Assembly: GCA_943737045.1 (NCBI GenBank)
Contig: CALSFV010000044.1
Location: forward strand, 649,501 to 713,500
Direction: 5' to 3'
Length of the DNA stretch: 64,000 bases
DNA from: Parapristionchus giblindavisi
Lineage: Eukaryota > Nematoda > Chromadorea > Rhabditida > Diplogasteridae
Of this stretch, positions 58,432-64,000 are shown in pieces. The position numbers were made by a program, and so were the translations under genes. The number at the start of each line of letters is the position of its first letter. Position 1 is the stretch's first letter. Below the pieces are notes generated by a model. The model was not told the DNA's origin, did not search any database, and was given only the letters and a program-made list of their open reading frames with translations.

Positions 58432-60690
58432 ATGAATACTCGTGCTTTGGTAGTCCTCGCCGTGATCATGGCTTCAACTCTCGCCTGCGCTCCTGGTAGA
58501 CCCAGAACAAGTAAGTGTTACTCAATACAAAAGATGCGAAAACAGAGAACTCTCCATTTTACACATTCACTTATCTCATTTCGTTTAATTTATCTCCTTT
58601 TAGATTTTCTTTCGATCAACAATTCCTTACTAATCAGTTCTTTAAAGATATTTTGATTATTCATGATACTAAAGTTATACCACTCTGTCCAAGTATTTTC
58701 TTGTTCAAAGAAAGTGAGAGTGCACGAGAGGAGCAAGATGAGAAAAACGTTACTCCACACGTTTTTTTTTCATTTTTGACAGTCGTTTGGAAATGTTCTC
58801 ATCTATATAGGGGTCCAACATTTTTTTAAAAAGTCCGTTCTGTGATGATTCCACATGAGTTATTATGGCACTATGTCGAATGAGAACCGATGAATAATAA
58901 CTGACTGGATGATAATCATTTGCATATGAAAGACAAGCGCCAATGGATAGACAAAGTATGCGAATGGTTATCATCCAGTCGGTTATTATTCATCGGTTCT
59001 CATTCGACATAGGCACAAAAACTTTCCAGAACTTTTAGATACATAGATGACCTATTTCATTGTTCAGATAAATCAGAAGAATTTATAGCAATAACACCAT
59101 TCATCTATCACAATTCATTATCATTGGAAAAAACAAATCAGACAGTTTTTAAGACAGCTTTTCTAGATCTAGACATACATATAAGAAATGGCTCTGCCAT
59201 AACGTCAATTTATAACAAAACCGATGATTACTCTTTCAAAGTAATCAGATACCCCCACTATAATTCATGTATACCATTAAAAATAGGACTAAATACTCTA
59301 CATGGAGAAATACTTAGAATATATCGAAATAGTACAGAATATAAAAGCTTCATTGATAGAACAAAACAACTTATAACTACATTTAAAAATCTTAATTATC
59401 CATTGTTCCAAATTCACAGCAGAATTTTTAAAACCATTGGCAAAAACCCGTCAATTTCAATTAAATATGCAGCAAACAAAGGAATAATTTGTCATAATTT
59501 ATTTTCTAGATAAAAAATTTAAAATAATCTCTAATATTCACATCTATAAATTACAAGTGTAAATACCTCTTGGACCTTTAAATTATGAAATCCTTCGTAT
59601 TATTATATACACACGGTCTTGACCTATCATACATAGGTCTGTAGTTTGTACATGTACAAGGTACAATAAATGCCTATAAATACACCGACCTCACGTCAGT
59701 CCCTCGTTCTACCAGTCTCTCTCTCTATGACACGTCACAACAAATAAAGGAAGGAAGATTAGGACACATCGACATAACTTCTTACCAATTTCTCATCCAC
59801 TTCTAACTCATCCAGGACAATAAGGACTATTCTAATCTTCTTTAAAAAAGGTTCATTTTAATACCACTTCCGCTAATTATATTGTATTCATGTTTTATAT
59901 AACTCTAGTAATTCACACTTTTATTCACTTTTATTGTTGTTTATAGAATTAGTTCACCTTTTCATAATAATTTAGTTGTTAGATTAGAAATTTTAACACT
60001 TTCATAGAAAAAATTTAATTTCATAAAGTCTATAGAAAGACCTGGTGCTGTCTACTGAAGATGGCCGCGACACCAGGCAAAGCTTTATGGTGTCTAGACG
60101 TAGCGGCCGAAACACCATAAAGCACATTACAACTTATAATTTATATTGTTATAGTTATTGTAACACGTGCATGCATTTCATTCCTGTACATTGTCTTAAC
60201 TTATTAAATTAATAGTGCTTATTATCTGATTTCAGGGGGTACAAAAACTCAAGGAGGTAATAGTAATAAAGAGTGTACAATGCCTAAGGACTACTCGGAT
60301 AAGTGCGTTGCAATTACGATGTGTTCGAAGACAACTTCTATAACAAAGACGAAGGTGACGTGTCCGGACGATAAGATAGTATCCGTATTCCTGGTTGGTT
60401 AATTCTATAAATTATGAAAAATCATATGATTTATCTAATCTTATAGAACAAGAGTTATATTTAAAAAATATGTTTTTTTTAAACACATTCCTTTGAAAAC
60501 ACAACCCTAAGCTTGTAATTTTTCAAATAATCGATTTCAGAATGAGGATTCTACAGTTCTAAACGGTGATCTCGGAAAAGAAATGGTGTGCACAGCCGGC
60601 AAATGGGTGATGACAGTAGGAGGCAAGCCGGAATCTCCTCCTAATGACATCAAAGAACCTTACCTAGTTGCTTGTCGTCCAAAACAATAG
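58432..60690 (+). CDS. Secreted six-cysteine protein (C6-domain-like), copy 1, 128 aa
   Basis: Exons 58,432-58,510, 60,236-60,393 and 60,541-60,690 join in phase to 128 codons plus stop. A signal peptide is clear: MNTRALVVLAVIMASTLACA, with cleavage likely near residue 19-20, so the product is secreted. The mature part has exactly six further cysteines (KEC, KCV, MCS, TCP, VCT, ACR), a CTAGKWVMTVGGKPE motif and a terminal CRPKQ. This resembles the nematode C6 domain, which has six spaced cysteines and a C..gkW segment before the last cysteine; the biochemical role of that domain is not known. A TATA-like TTTATAAT lies about 100 bp upstream, and an AACAG|GAACA site lies five bases before the ATG. 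Intron 1 is 1,725 nt because of a retroelement insertion. Coding sequence is identical to copy 2. Confidence 0.85.
58871..59012. repeat. Palindrome at the 5' end of the retroelement
   Basis: CTATGTCGAATGAGAACCGA at the left is mirrored by TCGGTTCTCATTCGACATAG at the right; the arms are about 55 bp with few mismatches. The RT frame begins at the base after the right arm. Confidence 0.9.
59013..59513 (+). pseudogene. Reverse transcriptase C-terminal fragment, Penelope-like
   Basis: 166 open codons ending in TAA. Motif C is seen as RYIDDLF (residues 9-15), whose two aspartates belong to the catalytic site. It is followed by AFLDLDIHI (motif D/E region), then TSIYNKTDDY, a RYPHYNSCIPLKIG stretch and a basic helix-rich thumb (LRIYRNSTEYKSFIDRTKQL, NLNYPLFQIHSRI). 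The FLDL.I...T..Y.K.D......YPH....K order matches Penelope-like RTs more than LINE or LTR types. Motifs A and B, with the third catalytic aspartate, are missing, so it cannot be active. No GIY-YIG endonuclease follows. Confidence 0.72.
60041..60123 (+). ncRNA. Candidate rearranged hammerhead ribozyme motif
   Basis: All hammerhead parts are present. CTGAAGA is at 60,055-60,061. GGCCGC (60,063-60,068) complements GCGGCC (60,103-60,108) as stem II, and GAAA follows at 60,109-60,112. Stem III is GCTTTATGGTG (60,082-60,092) with CACCATAAAGC (60,113-60,123), 11 bp. The cleavage triplet GTC is at 60,092-60,094. Stem I is TAGAC (60,095-60,099) with GTCTA (60,050-60,054). The order is unusual: the GTCTA-CTGAAGA-TGGCCGC strand lies 5' of the rest, in the loop of its own hairpin CCTGGTG/CACCAGG (60,041-60,047 and 60,071-60,077). 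Activity is not shown. Confidence 0.5.
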
Positions 60691-60807
60691 TAGATATTAC
60701 TATATTATGATCAGATGATTAGACATTTTTTTATTTAAATTTATTTATTTGGATGCATTTTGTTTAGTTTTGTATTCAAGATCATTTAATTTGTTATACT
60801 TTCATTG

Positions 60808-60813
60808 AATAAA
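60808..60813 (+). terminator. AATAAA polyadenylation signal, copy 1
   Basis: AATAAA about 118 nt after the stop codon, followed by further AATAAATAATAAAT. It is in the same position as in copy 2. Confidence 0.7.
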
Positions 60814-60894
60814 CAATAAATAATAAATTTATCGCAAATTGGAGAGAAGAAAAAAGAATTTGTTTTCAAAAACAATTAAAATAAACATTGAAAT

Positions 60895-61660
60895 AAGAAG
60901 TTGCGACGATATAGCTGCAATTAATGTATTGCAACTTTTACAGAATTAATAACGGTGTGGAGAGGTTGTTGTAACAATTGTTCATTTAAATCATTCCATT
61001 TTCTGTCAACACAATTTGATAAAAAATGATAGACAGCGTGTGCTAGATGATGGGTTCATACAAATTCTAAGATGATGACCTCGAGAAACGTTCAATATGT
61101 TTGAAAATGTAAAGATTCTACGGTAGCCAATATCAATAAAGTTGTGAATGATTTTGAACGTTACTGTAAGATCAATAATTGTTCTACGGGTTTCTAAAGT
61201 AGACATCTCCAAGGATCGTATATGATCTTCATACGACGTGTACGGTAGACGACAGCGTTTACACACCAATCATTATTTTTCAATTAGGGTATTCAAAGAC
61301 GACGACATTCGTCACTTCAGAACAATATTCGAGCAGTGGTCGGACATAGGTGCAGAATAGACTGGAATAGACAACAGGATTTTTGAAAAAAACGAAAGAT
61401 GTAGCAGGGTCGAGCATATCCTTTTTTTAAGACTATTTTGTTAATGCGTTCAGTGTAATCCAAAGAATTATAATATGCGATACCGAGATTTTTGATCTCA
61501 GTGGCACAGGATAGAATGGTGTTATTGATCGAAAAATTGACAGGCGGATGATTTGGACCCATGCACATCATGACTGTTTTCGTGAGTGACATTGTGAGTC
61601 GCCAATGAGTAGTTTGCAAAGCATTAGGATTATTGACCGAGAAGACCGATCGTCTGAATC
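60895..61660 (-). pseudogene. LINE (non-LTR) reverse transcriptase 3' remnant, frameshifted
   Basis: On the minus strand conserved blocks of a CR1/Jockey-like ORF2 C-terminus appear in different frames. They include TMSLTKTVMMCMGPNHPP with INNTILSCATEIKNLGIAY (the K.....G ... LG region), then LPYTSYEDHIRSLEMSTLET and RRTIIDLTVTFKII (the L..RR...DL...fKI signature), then RKWNDLNEQLLQQP (W..L) near 60,970. Several frameshifts separate the blocks, and the 5' part, including the catalytic FADD box, is absent. It lies antisense to the gene and is duplicated with it (63,845 onward). Confidence 0.82.
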
Positions 61661-61743
61661 AACATAACATTGAACATTTTGGAGCAACCCGGATGTAACG
61701 TCTGAAATGTACAGTGGGATCATTAATTGAATTCGATTTTGAA

Positions 61744-62600
61744 TAATGTAGCGAGACTCCGTCCACTGTTCTTTGATCTTTTTTTTCCCCAGATTTCAAC
61801 TCTGTCATATCCACTAGCTGCCCATTATACCCTATTGAATGCAATCATTCCATTTCCGATGTAATTACGGGAAATATAATGAAATGTTGTAATTATTTGT
61901 AACAAATTAATTAAATCATCGTAAACTTTGACACTCTTCCATCTTCCACACATCATTTAATATAATATAATAATTTAAATATGTTTCCATATTTTATAGG
62001 GTGTTCAAAAGTTGCGAAAAGAGAGGCGATAAAGTGTGTAAAACGTGGAGATAAACGTGGACAATATCATGTCCGTGGTTGGCGCTCACTACCACATATT
62101 TTTGGGGGTACCGCCTCCTGCGGTTAAGGAACGGAACCCAATGCAATATTTTGTTAAAATCATGAAAATTTGAAAATTACTGCTCACACTATTTTTTCAT
62201 TGTATTTGTTCTTTTTCACTGAAAACTCGTTTAAGAAAAAAAGTCGTTTGAAAAGTCTTTCCAAGCACCACCGAAGGAATGGGTTTTGCAAGAAAGAGGA
62301 TGTGAGATATCCCTATTCCACTCACGATAGAAATATGGCAGTAATTAATGATCAATTGAACCGACCACATCGTTTTAAAGAGAAATACAACGAGAAAATA
62401 CCTGATACGAAGTCCATTATGAACTTTTTTATCTTCTCGAAGCCCCTTTAAAAGACGAACGAAGAGCGTTGAGATCAGCTACATTTTCGTCTTGGTTAAC
62501 TATATAATGTTGGAATATTTTGTTTACTAGTCCCTTTAAAGTAACGTTTAGCTTGATTTCGTTTTTGAAGTGTATTTTTACTGCACTCTTGAACATCAGG
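61744..62600 (+). other. Upstream region of gene copy 2 (unit 2 start)
   Basis: Corresponds to 57,181-58,430 but lacks the 57.4-57.95 kb spacer and has different insertions. A TATATAAT box lies at 62,501-62,508, about 100 bp before the ATG. Conserved blocks include CACTCACGATAGAAATATGG and CAATTGAACCGACCACATCG. Confidence 0.7.
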
Positions 62601-62604
62601 AACA

Positions 62605-63634
62605 ATGAATACTCGTGCTTTGGTAGTCCTCGCCGTGATCATGGCTTCAACTCTCGCCTGCGCTCCTGGTAGACCCAGAACAAGTAAGTATTACTATATT
62701 CAACAGTTGCGAAAAAAAAGAACTTTCTCCTTTTCATTTCTCTTTTTCGTATCATTTCTCCTTTTTGTTCAATTCGAGCAACAATTCCCTACTAACAATA
62801 AACATAAGTTCTTTAAAGATTATTTAATATCTTTAAATAACTGATGTCAATGATTCATGATACGTAGCTCTACAATTATACCACTCTGTCCAAGTATTTT
62901 CTTGTTCAAAGAAAGTGAGAGTACGACCATCGAGTGAACAGATGTTTTCCGAGTTGGAGATGGTGACCCTCAAATTTTTTCGTGACTAAACTGACCTGGC
63001 TTAGCAATAGATCACATCTCCCGGAATACATAAGCTAGTTCTCTAAAAAAATTAGTATGCCCCGGAATACTGTAATCCGAGCTTAAAGTTCATTGATTCC
63101 AGGGGTACAATTTTATCATTTAAGGGTCGAAAAAAGTCCGCTGTGTGATGAATCCTCATGAGATATTTTCTGATTTCAGGGGGTACAAAAACTCAAGGAG
63201 GTAATAGTAATAAAGAGTGTACAATGCCTAAGGACTACTCGGATAAGTGCGTTGCAATTACGATGTGTTCGAAGACAACTTCTATAACAAAGACGAAGGT
63301 GACGTGTCCGGACGATAAGATAGTATCCGTATTCCTGGTTGGTTAATTCTATAAATTATGAAAAATCATATGATTTATCTAATCTTATAGAACAAGAGTT
63401 ATATTTAAAAAATATGTTTTTTTTAAACACATTCCTTTGAAAACACAACCCTAAGCTTGTAATTTTTCAAATAATCGATTTCAGAATGAGGATTCTACAG
63501 TTCTAAACGGTGATCTCGGAAAAGAAATGGTGTGCACAGCCGGCAAATGGGTGATGACAGTAGGAGGCAAGCCGGAATCTCCTCCTAATGACATCAAAGA
63601 ACCTTACCTAGTTGCTTGTCGTCCAAAACAATAG
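62605..63634 (+). CDS. Secreted six-cysteine protein (C6-domain-like), copy 2, 128 aa
   Basis: Exons 62,605-62,683, 63,180-63,337 and 63,485-63,634 encode the same 128 residues as copy 1, with no nucleotide difference that I can find in the coding parts. Signal peptide at residues 1-19 or so, then a short Pro/Arg/Gly linker and the six-cysteine module. Intron 1 is 496 nt without the retroelement, so this copy shows the original structure. Intron 2 (GTTGGT...GATTTCAG) is the same in both. As the uninterrupted copy it is probably the better expressed one (inference). Extracellular function is unknown; such nematode proteins form large tandem families. Confidence 0.87.
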
Positions 63635-63749
63635 TAGATATTACTATATTATGATCAGATGATTAGACATTTTTATTTAAATTTATTTATTTGGATGCAT
63701 TTTGTTTAGTTTTGTATTCAAGATCATTTAATTTGTTATACTTTCATTG

Positions 63750-63755
63750 AATAAA
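63750..63755 (+). terminator. AATAAA polyadenylation signal, copy 2
   Basis: AATAAA about 116 nt after the stop, followed by AATAAATAATA. Confidence 0.7.
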
Positions 63756-63844
63756 CAATAAATAATATATTTATCGCAAATTGGAGAGAAGAAAAAAGAA
63801 TTTGTTTTCGAAAACAATTAAAATAAACATTGAAATAAGAAGTT

Positions 63845-64000
63845 GCGACGATATAGCTGCAATTAATGTATTGCAACTTTTACAGAATTAATAACGGTGT
63901 GGAGAGGTTGTTGTAACAATTGTTCATATAAATCATTCCATTTTCTGTCAACACAATTTGATAAAAAATGATAGACAGCGTGTGCTAGATGATGGGTTCA
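63845..64000 (-). pseudogene. LINE remnant downstream of copy 2 (cut by window end)
   Basis: Almost identical to 60,900-61,060 (RKWNDL...LLQQP region on the minus strand). Only a few substitutions are visible. The element therefore inserted before the duplication, or was copied by later conversion. Confidence 0.8.

Larger units (their letters stand above)
58867..60218 (+). mobile_element. Retroelement insertion (1,352 bp) in intron 1, Penelope-like
   Basis: Comparison with copy 2 shows extra DNA between CACATGAG and CTGATTTCAG. It is flanked by TTATTAT on both sides (58,860-58,866 and 60,219-60,225), a 7-bp target duplication. The ends are GGCACTA and TAGTGC. Order inside: a 142-bp palindrome, an RT reading frame on the plus strand, an A/T-rich 3' region, a hammerhead-like RNA motif, and the end. 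The RT is 5'-truncated, so the copy is dead. Penelope-like elements often carry such rearranged 5' inverted segments and hammerhead motifs. Confidence 0.75.
57181..61743 (+). repeat. Tandem duplication, unit 1 (unit 2 runs from 61,744 past the window)
   Basis: AATGTAGCAAGACTCCGCCC at 57,181 matches AATGTAGCGAGACTCCGTCC at 61,744, and similarity continues through the promoter regions, the gene and the downstream LINE remnant. Unit 1 additionally holds the 57.4-57.95 kb spacer and the intronic retroelement. Unit 2 is cut by the window end. Confidence 0.85.

Noticed and set aside
58417..58656. Single-exon 79-codon version of the secreted protein (reading through the intron 1 donor)
   Set aside because: The true ATG is at 58,432, and the GTAAGT donor at 58,511 joins in phase with exon 2 in both copies; read-through loses all six cysteines.

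Overview
The window reads as nuclear DNA of a rhabditid-type nematode. The evidence is AT-rich sequence, short exons with GT..TTTCAG introns, a neuropeptide GPCR of the nematode NPR type, a secreted six-cysteine protein resembling the nematode C6 domain, and many palindromic mini-transposons. It is gene-poor: the first ~44 kb holds no gene I can name except one tRNA.

Layout. (1) Positions 1-44,800 are a repeat-rich desert. They contain about 16 copies of one ~100-130 bp palindromic element with TTAA-type ends (family A), two ~1 kb foldback elements (family B), foldbacks of two other families (C at 25.9 kb, D at 8.6 kb), a mariner-like 438 bp element (32.3 kb), a small dispersed repeat led by GGTAAA hexamers (family E), tRNA-like fragments, GA/CT-rich satellites including a 21-bp minisatellite (2.4-2.74 kb), and an apparently intact tRNA-Trp(CCA) on the minus strand (37,283-37,354). 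(2) Positions 44,826-50,822 lie between 33-bp inverted repeats with unusual subterminal repeats. Nested inside are a 940 bp hAT relic with a perfect 8-bp target duplication, a third family B copy broken by two further insertions, a second family C and a second family D copy, another foldback, and unrecognised GC-rich open segments. (3) Positions 52,591-57,005 hold an NPY/NPF-like neuropeptide receptor; ten exons join in frame to 339 codons plus stop, and the first exon(s) are not found. (4) From about 57,180 to the right edge there is a tandem duplication of a three-exon gene for a small secreted six-cysteine protein (58,432-60,690 and 62,605-63,634). The coding exons are identical. Copy 1 carries a 1,352 bp retroelement in intron 1, with a Penelope-like reverse-transcriptase fragment and a candidate rearranged hammerhead ribozyme. 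A LINE remnant lies antisense, downstream of both copies.

The receptor and the secreted proteins are separate genes; nothing shows that they act together. The most unusual items are the split hammerhead-like RNA in the intronic retroelement, the mosaic identity of the tandem genes (identical exons and 3' part, diverged 5' flank and intron 1), and the nested 6 kb element.
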